Notes: generated by a model not told the origin, from the sequence alone. A stretch of 64,000 nucleotides of DNA from Arsenophonus sp046530765 (GCA_046530765.1 JBHEQS010000001.1:124001-188000); one strand, 5' to 3'. Shown: positions 33,835 to 48,805, counted from the stretch's first letter. Numbers and translations: made by a program.

Positions 33835-34100
33835 AGTAAAAATATTCTGTTATCATACTACAACATAACACTATTTATTTATCTGCCAAATAATCTAACT
33901 GTCCTGATAATTATATAAATAAATTTCTATATAACGCATATACATCACACAAACTAAATAATTAGCTAAAGCTATTACTATTATTATTAATAAGTAATAC
34001 TTAAATTGTAGTTAATAATTTTAGTAAATTGCCATACTATACTAGTATATATGAGACTATAGCACACTTTATTTATTGTAGAAAAAACCTAAATTATAAT

Positions 34101-34133
34101 TATCTACTAGATATCTACTAGATATCTACTAGA
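34101..34133 (+). repeat. Three perfect tandem copies of TATCTACTAGA
   Basis: Three identical 11-base units occur at 34101-34111, 34112-34122 and 34123-34133. The array is short and noncoding. Confidence 0.9.
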
Positions 34134-35053
34134 AAACTAAGTACAGGTATTACCTATTATTATTATGCTTAGAGTTATTGTACAACATTTTTATTGATAT
34201 TAACTACATTAAATAATATTCCTTAATACCATATTACTATTATATGTTTCAAAGAAGTATTAACAACTTGCTATGTCTATAATTTAAAAAGATGAAAGCT
34301 ACACAATATATCAATTATTGGCTTAATTATAAAATTTCTAGTTCTATCGTTCTGATGTTCATAGTTATTAAGTTAAAAATTAAAATAATAATTCTCTATT
34401 AGATAATAGAATATAAAAAAAGTATATAACAAGCTAGCAAACATTTGCATCTGAGTACTAATGTTAATAATACTAATAATTATTAATTAACTTAAATTAG
34501 TAGGTATATAATTTATACTTATACATTATAATATTGCTTAATGTAGCAATATTATAATGTATAATAGCTTAGCTAAATCCATATCAAAATTAGCTATAGT
34601 GGCATAGTCGTATTAAATTATTAATAATTAATATCGTAATTGCGTTGTTAGGATAAAAATTGAATTAATAAAAAACTATTACAATTATACAGAAATCTAA
34701 TAAAATATTAGTTTGCTATATACAGTTTGGGAAATAATAATAAGAGCAATAATTATCAATTAGCAAAGGTTATAACTGTTAGTATATTATATTAGTTGTT
34801 ATATAGTTTAATAAGATATATATACTATATATAGATATTTAATGACATAATTACTTAATGTTTTTTAATATTTAATACATCATTATATTGTGCAATAAGA
34901 AATAAAGAAGATTAAAAATTATGAAGTAACAAGTACAAACTAAAAGTATAAATTATAATTAACTAGGAATTTCAATGTGATTACAATTAATTAATATAAT
35001 ATTAGAAATAGATTATCCAATAGCTAGAAGTTAAAGACAGGTTAGTAGATCTT

Positions 35054-35305
35054 GTTAGAAAATTCAGTTATAAAAAATTATGATGTAGATAGTTTTTTGA
35101 ACTAAAAATTTTAAAGATGCAATTAAGAAAACAAAGAAAATAAAGCAGCATAATAGGTTGACTTAATTATTATAAATAGTTATAGACAAATCTTAAATAT
35201 TACTTCTTAGATTTAGATAGTACAGAGCGCACTGTGAAAAATAGATATAAATTAAACTTATGCATAATGTAAAAAATTTCAAAACTACTAGAAGAAATTT
35301 TATAG
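35054..35305 (+). pseudogene. Coding relic, unidentified (possible helix-turn-helix protein)
   Basis: Broken plus-strand frames read LENSVIKNYDVDSFLN, then KNFKDAIKKTKKIKQHNRLT, then KYYFLDLDSTERTVKNRYKL followed by NLCIM, a stop, and KISKLLEEIL. STERTVKNR resembles the recognition helix of LuxR-type DNA-binding domains, but that is weak evidence. The composition is charged and lysine-rich, unlike random AT-rich frames. No family could be assigned. Confidence 0.3.
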
Positions 35306-38300
35306 TTTACAATTTTATAGTCTTGAAAATATTATTAATTAAATAGTTATATATTTATATAAAACTAACTAGATCATACTTTAAATAACAATATTTATTT
35401 GTTTTGCAAGGAAAATTATCATATAAAATAGTTAAAAACAGATAAAAAACCATATCTAGTAATATTCAAATTGATAGTAAGAATTTATAAAAAATATTTT
35501 TGATAAACTAAAACAGTATGATATAAATGAAGTAATTTTAAATATAGTTTTGCGAAACTAATGATGAATATTATCTAAATTTTTCTAAATATAGATATAA
35601 CATATATTATATTCAACCAATTAAGATAAAATTAATAGTAAACGCACAGTATCTCGGTGTTATTATCAATAATATCATTTATATATTATGGTATGCATTA
35701 TGTAAACTAATCTGAAGTACACAAATTATATAGAATATTAAAACGTTTGTGTCAAAAGATAAATGTTTAGAAAACTATATAAAATGTCTATTGTCTATTG
35801 TCTAAAATTGAACATAAATAACGAAAAGTATAATATACTTACAATTCTAACATAAATTAATATAATCCATTACTTAATTTTACAAAGTAGAATACTATTA
35901 ATAATACCAAACTGAGAAATTGAAATAATGCAAAATACTTACAAGTAAAACAATTAAACAAAACAAAAGAAGTAGTTGTGCACTATAACAACTTATAATT
36001 AAACTTAAAATCTGAATAATATGGTAATTAAATTGCTATTCATTAAAAAAATAATAAACTACCGATCCGATAACTAAAAATATAAACCTATAGAGAAAAG
36101 AAGGTTTTTTTTGTTTTTTTCACAAAAAATAGTGTAAAATTTTCAATAAAATAATATAATTGATTCAAAATAATAGTAATTGCAAGCGCCTTTCTGACAG
36201 ACATAATTGCACTAAATGAACGGTTAGATAATTTATTTATAATGACTATCTATTAAAATTGTAAGATTTATAAATATTGTTAGAATATCTGATTTATAAT
36301 ACATATAAAATGAGCACATTTAAGCGTCATATGACAATTAATATATTTACTGTGAAGCGATAGAGTTTTGCTTATTAAGTGTTAGGTTGTTATATTTTTT
36401 CTCATAGTTTCGCTATAGAGAAGCTATAAATTATCATAAGATAATATCGTGCTATAATTAATAATAATTAATTATACAAAGCAATAATTCTTAATTAATT
36501 TATATCTAAATATAAAAAATAAATAAAAAATTATTTAAAATTAAAAGAGGTATCAAATAATTTTTTTCTGTTAAAAAATAATGAATATTCTTTGTTTTAT
36601 ATTTTCTTAAGTTACTACTAACTTAGAATTATATTATTTTTTTCTAGTTTAATGTGTACATATTTTTATATAAATACAATTATATTTATAGTTTATAATT
36701 TTATTTAATTATTATAAAGTTAAGTTTATATCAATTATATTTAATTATTTTAAGTCCACAATATGTATATATAAACAATTTGCATTTCCTACAGAAGTTC
36801 TTATTAATTTTATTAATTACATATTATTTTTTTGATAAAAATGATATATATCATTGCAAAATCATAAATGCGTAATTGTAATTATTAATATGATAGTAAA
36901 TTGCTTATCATGTATTATTTACTAATTGATTTAATATCTAAAAAAGTAAAGTTAATATTAAATAATTATGTTTTAACACATCAGCAAATATTCATCTTGA
37001 CTAAATTATGATTAGATAATTTACATATAATCCTATCATAATTTACTTTTATAAAAGTAAATTATATTAATTGCTAGTATAAGTATGGATATAACTTGCT
37101 AACTTATATTTTGATTACAAATAACCTAATTATTTATTGATATAAAACAATTCTTACAGTCAGATTGCACAAAGATACTATATTTTATTAATATAAAATG
37201 GTATCTTTTATTTTATTTATCATTTTTTATAAAATATCTAAATGGTTTGTGAATATAATCACTTAATTGGTACCAATATAATTTTATTAACAAATCAATA
37301 TTGATTAATTATATACATAATTTATTTTATTAAATTTTAGATAAAATAATTTAAATATTTTAGTTATGATTATTGTGAATTTAAAAATATTTCCTCCTTC
37401 TGCAATCTAAGCTTTATAAAATAAAAATAAATTATCTTGTAATCACATATATAAATTATAATTTTTTTATATACAGTGCTAATTTAAAAGTAATTATCTT
37501 ATTTAGCGTTCTACTTTTTATGATTTATTTAATTCTTATTCTTTAATTTATTAGAATAATATGATAAACATACTTATTGTTCTCTATATTAATTAATCTT
37601 ATTAGTTATTTCTATATGTTAATTATTTTTTAATTTAATTGATATTCAATAATATAGATAAGAATTAAAGCATTAAATAATACTTTTTTATCCTATTTAT
37701 ACTATTTTTATAAAAAAATAAAAATTATGTTATGAAATCTTTGCCATTGTTTTTTAATTTAAATAATTAAATTAATATAAGCAAACTTTATTAAAAATTG
37801 TTTTTAAAAAAACTTAATTAATAATTAATATTATTTATATTAATAAATATAGAATTAAAATAAATAATGAAATAATTATTAATAATATTTTTATAAATAT
37901 AAATGCAAAGATATAAAAATGAAAAAAGTTTTTATATATTATTATAATATTTAGAATTAATTATCTATTACTTTACAAAATAATTAATTTTATAATTTAA
38001 TTATAATGTAATATACATGTATAAAAAAGATGTTTTATATCGAAGAAGAACAATAAATAAAATTTAAATTTTCTAAGAAGATCGCAATATATTTAGTATA
38101 TTTATAAGTTTTTTATTTGTAATAATTATTATTTTACTTTTACATGTCATTATGATTCTATCTCTAATAGTTTTATTTTATTATTATATTTTTTTTGTAT
38201 TTTTTTATTATGATTATAAACAAATATAGTTATTATAAAAGAAATTACAGATAAAAATTATAAACATCTTGATATAAATATCGTATCTTTTGTTATTTTT

Positions 38301-38929
38301 ATTATATAATTTATAATTTATAAGTTTTATGATATTTAATTCTATTTTTATATTAATTTTTATTCTAGTTATTAAATATGCTATAAATTCATTTATTAAT
38401 TATTTAAGAATTAGATAGGTTATTGCACTAATAAATAAATACAATTAGGTTCTTACTAAACCACTATTAATAAAAAAAACATTTATTATTTATTATTTAT
38501 TATTTATTATTTTTTATCGATAAATTTTATAATTGTTCTTTAGAAAATATTTACACTTAAATTAAGTATCTTTTAGTTGCACAAAAAATAAAATTGTTAT
38601 TTTAGTTAAAAAAAATATTTTAAAATATTGATATATTAAATATAATTATCTGTGTCCATTTACTTAAAATTTAATATGTTATTCTATTGCTAATAGAAAT
38701 TAGTAATTCAATAAATATTATGATTAACTATTAATTTTAGTATTTATCATTATACTTATGAATATAGTAGTTATTCTGCACTAGAATAGATTAGTTATTA
38801 TTTGAAATATTAGTTTAAAATATATTTTGTAGCTTTAATTATTATATAAGAATATTATCCATATAATATGTTATAAATTTATATAAACACTATATTAATT
38901 TATTTAATTACAAACTAAAAGAGATTAAT

Positions 38930-39979
38930 GTGGAAATATTAGTAACTGGCGGTATTGGTTATATTGGTAGTCACACTTGTGTTCAGTTGCTTACAGCAGG
39001 CATTCAACCTATTATTTTAGATAATTTGTGTAATGCAAATATTGAAGTATTGGCAAGAATAAAAAAAATAACAGGTTGTTTTCCAGTTTTTTATTATGGT
39101 GATATTCGTGATGAAAAATTATTAAATACTATTTTTTCTAACCATATTATTAAGGCCGTTATCCATTTTGCTGGTTTGAAATCTGTTGGTGAATCTGTTA
39201 TTAAACCTGTTGAATATTATGACAATAATGTGAATGGGACACTAGTATTAATTCGCAGCATGCATAGAGCTGGAATAAAAAATATTATTTTTAGTTCGTC
39301 TGCAACAGTTTATGGTAATCCTACATCTGTTCCTATCACAGAAGAATTTCCAATTGGCAATACTACAAATCCGTATGGTAGTAGTAAATATATGGTAGAG
39401 CGATGTTTATCAGATGTACAGAATGCTGATAACAATTGGTCGGTTACATTGCTTCGTTATTTTAATACTGTTGGGGCGCACCCAACAGGATTAATTGGTG
39501 AAGATCCTAAAGGCACACCTAATAATTTGACACCTTATATCATACAGGTTGCCATTGGTAGGCAAAAGAAATTAATGGTTTTTGGTGGAGATTATGATAC
39601 AGCAGATGGTACAGGAGTGCGTGATTATATTCATGTAATGGATCTAGCTGACGGGCATATTGTAACACTTAAATCAGTTGGTTTAAAGCCTGGTTTGCGT
39701 ATCTATAATTTAGGTACTGGTAAAGGAACTAGTGTATTAGAGATGTTAAAAATATTTGAAGAGGTTTGCGGGAAAACAATTGATTATGAAATTATTTCTC
39801 GCCGTCCAGGAGATATTGCTGAATATTGGTCAAACCCAATGAAAGCTCAATATCATTTAGGGTGGAAAGCGACGCGCTCTATTAAACAAATTGCTGCTGA
39901 TATATGGCGGTGGCAATGTAAAAATCCAGAAGGTTATGATAGAAATCATAAATTTTATAATGACAGGCATCCACTTTAA
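38930..39979 (+). CDS. galE: UDP-glucose 4-epimerase
   Basis: This NAD-dependent short-chain dehydrogenase family enzyme interconverts UDP-glucose and UDP-galactose, probably here to feed LPS or other glycan synthesis. It has 349 aa (E. coli 338). The Rossmann glycine motif TGGIGYIGS (residues 6-14), Ser124 (FSSSATVYG) and the YxxxK pair Tyr149/Lys153 (NPYGSSKYMVE) are all at E. coli positions. DGTGVRDYIHVMDLADGH is intact. The start is GTG at 38930, set by homology to MRVLVTGGSGYIG; an overlapping ATG two bases earlier is out of frame. There is no galT, galK or sugar-uptake gene nearby, so a catabolic role is unlikely from this context. Confidence 0.97.
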   Translation: MEILVTGGIGYIGSHTCVQLLTAGIQPIILDNLCNANIEVLARIKKITGCFPVFYYGDIRDEKLLNTIFSNHIIKAVIHFAGLKSVGESVIKPVEYYDNNVNGTLVLIRSMHRAGIKNIIFSSSATVYGNPTSVPITEEFPIGNTTNPYGSSKYMVERCLSDVQNADNNWSVTLLRYFNTVGAHPTGLIGEDPKGTPNNLTPYIIQVAIGRQKKLMVFGGDYDTADGTGVRDYIHVMDLADGHIVTLKSVGLKPGLRIYNLGTGKGTSVLEMLKIFEEVCGKTIDYEIISRRPGDIAEYWSNPMKAQYHLGWKATRSIKQIAADIWRWQCKNPEGYDRNHKFYNDRHPL

Positions 39980-40740
39980 AAGATATTAATTATTTCCGTT
40001 GATTATTTATACATTTACTCAATGTGATTGTAAGATTATATTTATTTAATAAAATTATTATATACATCTTTCTTCTGTTATTGAAATGTTTTTATTTATT
40101 ATTAAATTTATCCTCATAAGTAGTTAAGAGTATATTAACATAACTAATAGATTATTATTTCATTTTTTTTGTTGATTTACCAGTTTATTTTAAAACTCAA
40201 TAAATTAACACTTATTGTAAAATAGAGTTCTAAAATTATAAATTACATTCCTATTTCTTATAAAATTTCTAGTTTTATGAATAAAGTATTATGACTTTTT
40301 ATGAATAAAATGAATAAAGTTTGCATAATTTACTGGATTTTAAATAAATTTTTTATTATAAATATATTATTTTATTCTATTAAATAAATTAATATATAAG
40401 ATATGTTGATTTAGTCAATTATTGTGTTTTAGTAAAGTAAAAATAATAAGTTACTATGTATAAAAATAAATATAAACAGATAAATACTTAAAACATCATT
40501 AAATAAGAAAGAACTAACATAATACTTTATTTTTAATATCTATATTATTACATATAATAATAATATTAAATAGTTTTATAACTATAATAGTTTATAAAAA
40601 ATTAAAATAAAACGCAACATATAAAAATATTATTACATATCTATATTTTTATAAGTAATTAAATTTAAATTTGATATAATCTTTACTGTGCTAAAATGAG
40701 TAATATAAGATATCTATCTTAGACATAATTTTAAATATTT
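39980..40740. other. Noncoding stretch between galE and an orphan terminator
   Basis: There is no gene. A strong plus-strand terminator follows at 40741, so a lost plus-strand gene may have lain here; nothing readable remains. Confidence 0.5.
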
Positions 40741-40781
40741 ACATCTGGTTTATTTTATAAAAAATAAACCAGATGTTTTTG
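40741..40781 (+). terminator. Strong intrinsic terminator 760 bases beyond galE
   Basis: Arms 40741-40756 and 40761-40776 pair perfectly (16 bp) around ATAA and are followed on the plus strand by TTTTG. The stem contains CTGG/CCAG, so it is stable. It may end a long galE transcript or be left over from a lost gene. Confidence 0.7.
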
Positions 40782-43811
<3,030 letters not shown>

Positions 43812-44666
43812 TTAATTAGCTGTATCTAATCTGATGAAGCTTTTAACTAAATCATCAATTGCTTTTACCTGTTCAAGAAATGGCGCTAATTTTTTTAACG
43901 GAAGAGCTGATGGTCCATCACATTTGGCATTAGGCAAATCAGGATGCGCTTCTAAAAATAATCCAGCTAATCCTACAGCCATTCCAGCTCTTGCCAATTC
44001 AGTAATCTGTCCGCGACGACCTCCTGAAACAGAATCAAAAGGGTTACGGCATTGTAATGCGTGTGTAACATCAAAGATAACAGGAAAACCTCCTGATACA
44101 TTCATCATAACATTGAAACCTAACATGTCAACTATTAAGTTATCATAACCGAAATTCACTCCACGATCGCAGAGAATAATATTTTTATTACCTAATTTTT
44201 TAAATTTTTCAACAATATTACCTATTTGGCTTGGATTAATAAATTGTGGTTTTTTAACATTAATAACAGATCCTGTTGCTGCCATAGCTTCAATAAGATC
44301 TGTTTGGCGTGCTAAAAATGCTGGTAACTGAATAACATCGACAACCTCAGCAATTGGAGATGCTTGCGATGGATTATGGATATCAGTAATTATTTTAACA
44401 TCAAATGTTTTTTTTATTTCTTTAAAAATTTTTATTCCCTTTTCTAGACCAGGGCCACGATATGAATGAATTGAAGATCTATTTGCTTTGTCGAATGAGG
44501 CTTTAAAAACATAAGGAATATTAAGTTTATTTGTAACATTAACATAATGTTCACATATTTTCATTGCTAAATCTCGTGATTCAAGAACATTCATTCCGCC
44601 AAATAAAACGAATGGGAGATTGTTAGCTACTTTAATATCATCAATAATAACTACTTTATATTCCAT
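43812..44666 (-). CDS. kdsA: 3-deoxy-D-manno-octulosonate 8-phosphate synthase
   Basis: This enzyme condenses PEP with arabinose 5-phosphate to give Kdo-8-phosphate, the precursor of the LPS inner core. It has 284 aa (E. coli 284). Family stretches are intact: FVLFGGMNVLESRDLAM, KASFDKANRSSIHSYRGPG, KIITDIHNP, VIQLPAFLARQTDL and LEAHPDLPNAKCDGPSALPL. The ATG at 44666 has a weak AGAG site. In E. coli kdsA ends the hemA-prfA-prmC-sirB2-sirB1-kdsA unit. Here the sirB interval is empty and hemA is a fossil. Retention implies that LPS is still made. Confidence 0.98.
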   Translation of the reverse strand: MEYKVVIIDDIKVANNLPFVLFGGMNVLESRDLAMKICEHYVNVTNKLNIPYVFKASFDKANRSSIHSYRGPGLEKGIKIFKEIKKTFDVKIITDIHNPSQASPIAEVVDVIQLPAFLARQTDLIEAMAATGSVINVKKPQFINPSQIGNIVEKFKKLGNKNIILCDRGVNFGYDNLIVDMLGFNVMMNVSGGFPVIFDVTHALQCRNPFDSVSGGRRGQITELARAGMAVGLAGLFLEAHPDLPNAKCDGPSALPLKKLAPFLEQVKAIDDLVKSFIRLDTAN

Positions 44667-45264
44667 GTTTTAACTCTTTTTTATAATAGCGAATTTGTTA
44701 TAATTTTTAACATAAATATAATATAATCTTATGTAATTATATTATATTAATTTATATTTTTTCAGAAATTTAATTTTATTATGATTGCTATAATAAAATA
44801 ATTTAAATTAAAATAGTAATTTAAATTATTATCAATATTAATAAATAAACTTCGTATATCAGATTTGATCATTATATTTTAGATAAAAAATTAATAGTAT
44901 TTTATAGACTATTATTTAGTACTTTATTCTTCCATAAAATGGTTTAATTTATTATATTCAATATTTTATATATTATATATTATATTTTATTAACTTAATT
45001 TTTTCTATATAAAAAATTAAGTTAATAAAATGAACAATTGCTTCATTAATTTATAAATTAATTATTGGTTAGTTAAGAACATTCCAATTTATTAAGTTTA
45101 TATAGTAATATATAAACAGTATTATACAAATAATCTTATATAACAAATTTACTTAGTAATATAATTACTATTAATTAGAATTAAATTATTAATATATAAT
45201 TACAAATTATTAATTATATAATGAACTTTCCATTTTGTTATCAATATTTTATTTAACTAAAATT
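44667..45264. other. Eroded interval between kdsA and prmC (expected sirB1/sirB2 site)
   Basis: There is no gene or readable fossil. A perfect 21-bp hairpin occupies 44984-45031 (6-base loop), with no T-run on either strand. Confidence 0.5.
44984..45031. repeat. Perfect 21-bp hairpin
   Basis: Arms 44984-45004 and 45011-45031 are exact reverse complements around CTATAT. It lies in the former sirB interval. Confidence 0.65.
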
Positions 45265-45337
45265 CTTTAAAAAAATAAAATTGTTTTATGATAACAAAAA
45301 CAATTTTATTTTTTTCTTTAATTTTTAATTAAAGAAA
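45265..45337 (-). terminator. Probable terminator of the prfA-prmC operon
   Basis: About 75-150 bases beyond the prmC stop, two hairpins occur: 45313-45337 (11-bp) and 45275-45309 (13-bp arms ATAAAATTGTTTT / AAAACAATTTTAT). The second is followed on the minus strand by seven T. A T-run also follows it on the plus strand, so it may work in both directions. Confidence 0.6.
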
Positions 45338-45409
45338 CAAGATGTGATATGTGCATCTTAACTAAATAATAATTTATTAAATTTAAAATTAGATTTAATT
45401 TTTATTAGA

Positions 45410-46240
45410 TTACCATTGGCCAACTGTTATCCGATCATTACCACTATAATCTTGAAAAGTTACTATATTTTTATAAAAATGAGAGAGAAATAATTCTCTT
45501 ATAAATTTTCCTTGCGAACACCCATGTTCAAGTAAAAGCCATCCATTATTAGATAAATAGTTACAAGATTGCTCAATTATCAATTGAGAATATGCCAACC
45601 CATTATTTGGCGAAATTAATGCTATTTTAGGTTCAAAACGTAAATCACCTTCTTGTAAATGTGGATCAGATTTATCAATATATGGCGGATTGCTAATAAC
45701 TATATCAAATTTTTGAATAGGTATTAAAGAAAACCAATTGCTTTTATAAAATTTCACATTATTAATAGATAAATTACTTGCATTAAACTTCGCTAAACTA
45801 ATAATATCATCATTAATATCAACTCCAACTACATTAGCCTCCGGATATTCTGATGCTAAAGCTATAGCAATAGCTCCTGTTCCAGTTCCCAAATCTAATA
45901 TTTTTCTCCATTGTTTGCCAGATGACAATTGCAATGCTTTCTCAACTAAGCACTCTGTATCAGAACGAGGTATTAACGAAATAGGTAAAACTTTTATTGA
46001 TAATGACCAAAATTCTTTCTCTTCTACTAAGTATGCTATTGGCTCACCTATAGCTCGGCGATTTAATAAATGTTCTAGTTTTTTTTGTTGATTGCTTGTT
46101 AATTCTGTTTCATCTAATGCCATGATAAAAGTACGCGTATTCCCTGTTACATATTGTAATAAAATCTCAGCATCACGCTTAGAGCCTTTTTTATATGAAA
46201 GCTTATTAACTGCATAAACTAACCAATGTTTATAATTCAT
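45410..46240 (-). CDS. prmC: Release factor glutamine methyltransferase
   Basis: This SAM-dependent enzyme methylates the Gln of the GGQ motif in RF1 and RF2, which raises termination efficiency. It has 276 aa (E. coli 277). The SAM loop ILDLGTGTGAIAIALA (about residues 114-129), VGVDIN and the catalytic NPPY at 184-187 are intact. The N-terminal RF-binding domain ends GEPIAYLVEEKEFW. Its ATG overlaps the prfA stop by one base (TAATG), which indicates translational coupling with its own substrate RF1. Confidence 0.97.
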   Translation of the reverse strand: MNYKHWLVYAVNKLSYKKGSKRDAEILLQYVTGNTRTFIMALDETELTSNQQKKLEHLLNRRAIGEPIAYLVEEKEFWSLSIKVLPISLIPRSDTECLVEKALQLSSGKQWRKILDLGTGTGAIAIALASEYPEANVVGVDINDDIISLAKFNASNLSINNVKFYKSNWFSLIPIQKFDIVISNPPYIDKSDPHLQEGDLRFEPKIALISPNNGLAYSQLIIEQSCNYLSNNGWLLLEHGCSQGKFIRELFLSHFYKNIVTFQDYSGNDRITVGQW

Positions 46241-47322
46241 TAATCTATATCAGATAAAGCAGAAAGCTGATCTGCTTGATATTCATTGATAATAGGTTGG
46301 ATCAACATATCTAATTTTCCTGCGATTACTTCATTTAAACGATAAATCGTTAAATTGATACGATGATCAGTTATTCGCCCTTGTGGAAAATTATATGTTC
46401 TGATCCTATCTGACCGATCACCTGATCCAAGTAAATTTCGACGTACAGATGCTTCTGCTTTCCGACGTTTCTGAATTTCAATTGCACGAATTCTAGCGGC
46501 TAAAATTGACATTGCTTTAGTTTTATTTTTATGCTGAGAACGTTCATCTTGGCACTCAACAACAATTCCAGTTGCGATATGAATAATTCGAATTGCTGAA
46601 TCTGTCGTGTTAACATGCTGCCCACCTGCTCCTGATGATCTAAAAGTATCAATTCTTAAATCACTAAGATTAATATCAGTCATCTCTGTTGTAGGAATTT
46701 CTGGTAGAACTGCTATTGTGCAAGTAGAAGTATGAGTTCGGCCTTGTGATTCTGTTTCTGGAACTCTCTGGACACGATGTCCGCCAGATTCAAACTTTAG
46801 ACGACCATATACATTATCGCCAGAAACTTTAACAATAATTTCTTTGTAACCGCCATGCTCAGCGTCGTTAATATTTATGACATCAATATTCCACTTACGA
46901 GATTCAGCATATCGATTGTACATTCTAAAAAGATCACCGGCAAATATCGCAGCTTCATCCCCACCTGTACCTGCTCTAATTTCTAAAAAACAATTTTTTT
47001 CATCATCATGATCTTTTGGTAAAAGTAAAATCTGTAATTTTTCTTCAAATTCCTCATTGTATTTTTGTACTTCTTTTAGCTCTTCCTGAGCCATAACTCG
47101 CATTTCTGGATCTTGAAGTAATATTTCAGCTGACTCAATATCTTGCTGAATAGAACGCCATTTCTGAAAACATTTTGTTACATCACTTAATTGAGCATAC
47201 TCTTTGGATAATTCGCGAAAACGCACATGATTTGAAATTACTTCAGCATCAATCAGGCTGGCTTGAATTTCCTTAGCTCGTTCCTGTAATGCCTCTAATT
47301 TAGCAATTATTGAAAATTTCAT
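46240..47322 (-). CDS. prfA: Peptide chain release factor 1
   Basis: RF1 reads UAA and UAG stop codons and triggers peptide release. It has 360 aa (E. coli 360). The GGQ loop is at residues 233-235 (SSGAGGQHVNTTDSA). The stop-codon-reading P-x-T motif is PET at 188-190 (E. coli PAT). GSGDRSDRIRTYNFPQGRITDHRIN is conserved. It is followed directly by prmC, which methylates Gln235. In E. coli hemA precedes prfA in the operon; here hemA is a fossil directly upstream, so prfA must use a promoter within the degraded hemA region or its own leader. Confidence 0.98.
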   Translation of the reverse strand: MKFSIIAKLEALQERAKEIQASLIDAEVISNHVRFRELSKEYAQLSDVTKCFQKWRSIQQDIESAEILLQDPEMRVMAQEELKEVQKYNEEFEEKLQILLLPKDHDDEKNCFLEIRAGTGGDEAAIFAGDLFRMYNRYAESRKWNIDVININDAEHGGYKEIIVKVSGDNVYGRLKFESGGHRVQRVPETESQGRTHTSTCTIAVLPEIPTTEMTDINLSDLRIDTFRSSGAGGQHVNTTDSAIRIIHIATGIVVECQDERSQHKNKTKAMSILAARIRAIEIQKRRKAEASVRRNLLGSGDRSDRIRTYNFPQGRITDHRINLTIYRLNEVIAGKLDMLIQPIINEYQADQLSALSDID

Positions 47323-47364
47323 TCTTTATATTAAACCTTACTAAAGAAAATAGTTTAATTTTAT

Positions 47365-48520
47365 TATATTTTAAGCTATACTTTAAAATATTAAAATGAT
47401 TATAGTAAGCATTTATCGTATCTTATTTTGGTGATTTAGTTGAATAGTATATCAGTAAACTCATTAATTAATAATTTAATTACTTGATTAATTGATTTCT
47501 GTTTATACTATGGTTAGCGAATAGTAGCTTTATTCGATTTCATCTTAATTCACTATTTACTATAATAATCAGAAATTATATTTATTAATGAATGAAAATA
47601 AACCAATCTATAAAATAAGCATTTTTCTTACAATTATTTCTTACTGAAATACTATTTTCTATTTTTTTCAAATTATGATGCATACTGCAGTGTAGGTTAT
47701 TAACGCTATAATATAAGTATTATTTAATTTATGATCAGATTTGATGTATCATTAAGCAGCAATATCATTTATTAACATAGACATCATTTATTAACATATA
47801 CTTATCTAGAATACTTTCCTTCTTTGTTTAATCATTTCTTTACTAATAACACACAAAGTATAAGTGCTAGAATTAATGTCAATATTCATTTTTAAAGTGT
47901 TATAAATTTAAACTAAACTTATAATTTCTACAATAACTTTATTATAGAAAGTCTAAATGTATTAGTAAACTATAGATAAACAATAAAACTATTAATACTA
48001 TATATGTACAGATTTATATACAGCATCTTCGATCATATCTTTGTAGTATAATAGTAAAATATACAATTTAGGAACTAATTTTAAAATATACATAGCGAAG
48101 ATAAATACTATAAAAAGTATTCTAAATCGTATTATAGTTAACTTTTATTTCAGTCAAAATATATTTAGCATATTTTAATTAATATTAAAATAATACTTTA
48201 GTTCACTTGATAATTTTATAGTATTGGAATTAAAAAAATATTTGTTTAACTTTATTTAAAAATATTTATTAATCTTATTTTGAACAAATATAATGTTCTA
48301 GAAATATAAATTAAATAACTAATAGTATAACTTTATTTTTACTAAAATATGTAATTTATACAAGTTAAACTTAATTGTAGAAATTACATAACTCAAGGCA
48401 TATATAAACTAAAGAATAATTATATCTATAGATCCATCACTATTATAAATATTATCTTTCTAAAGAAAGATATAAATAAAATGTTGATTTTTTTTCGGCA
48501 TAAAAGTTAAAAGTTTTGAT
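47365..48520 (-). pseudogene. hemA: hemA fossil (glutamyl-tRNA reductase)
   Basis: Degraded minus-strand frames match HemA in order. DINSSTYTLCVISKEMI matches DIIISSTASPLPIIGKGMV. SMLINDIAA then KLNNTYI matches PMLLVDIAV and KLANAYL. NLHCSMHHNL matches DLQSIISHNL, and YFIDWF matches SEFMAWL. ISDYYSK matches IREYRSQ, and FTDILFN-ITK matches LTNRLIHAPTK. A short block near 48450 resembles the VSLRERVSF start. Stops and frame shifts occur throughout. The size (about 1.16 kb against 1.26 kb) and position between lolB and prfA match enterobacterial order. 5-Aminolevulinate synthesis from glutamyl-tRNA should be lost unless another copy exists. Confidence 0.85.
47764..47798 (+). repeat. 16-base direct repeat within the hemA fossil
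   Basis: ATCATTTATTAACATA occurs at 47764-47779 and again at 47783-47798. It is a small slippage duplication in dead sequence. Confidence 0.85.
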
Positions 48521-48597
48521 GATACAATAATCACTGTTTATTATTTTTTATTAGTATAAAGAACATAATTATATAATTTTAATTAAATTAATTAAAC

Positions 48598-48632
48598 TAT
48601 TTATTAACGCCTGTTAATGTCGTTAATAAATA
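48598..48632. repeat. 12-bp hairpin in the lolB/hemA divergent region
   Basis: Arms 48598-48609 and 48621-48632 pair perfectly (stem ending TTAACG). It lies in the former divergent promoter region, 174 bases upstream of lolB. Confidence 0.5.
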
Positions 48633-48805
48633 ATAATTTTAATGAGGAAAGATTTAGTTAGTATTATACTTTATACAACTATGTAATTAAAGATTTAAAA
48701 TAAGTAAATAAACAAATCATGTATTTCAATTTTTATTATATTTATTTTGTGACATTCTAATTTATATAAATAAATTAATATAAACAGTGTTAATAGGAAA
48801 TCTTT

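Larger units (their letters stand above)
33835..38929. other. Noncoding DNA, slightly less AT-extreme in its first 2.5 kb, with coding relics
   Basis: There is no intact gene. The part up to about 36.4 kb has more mixed composition than other gaps and shows strand-asymmetric, coding-like patches. The clearest is given separately (35054-35305). Three perfect copies of TATCTACTAGA lie at 34101-34133. From 36.5 kb to galE the DNA is featureless AT-rich sequence with a TTATTAT run near 38482-38511. Confidence 0.5.
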
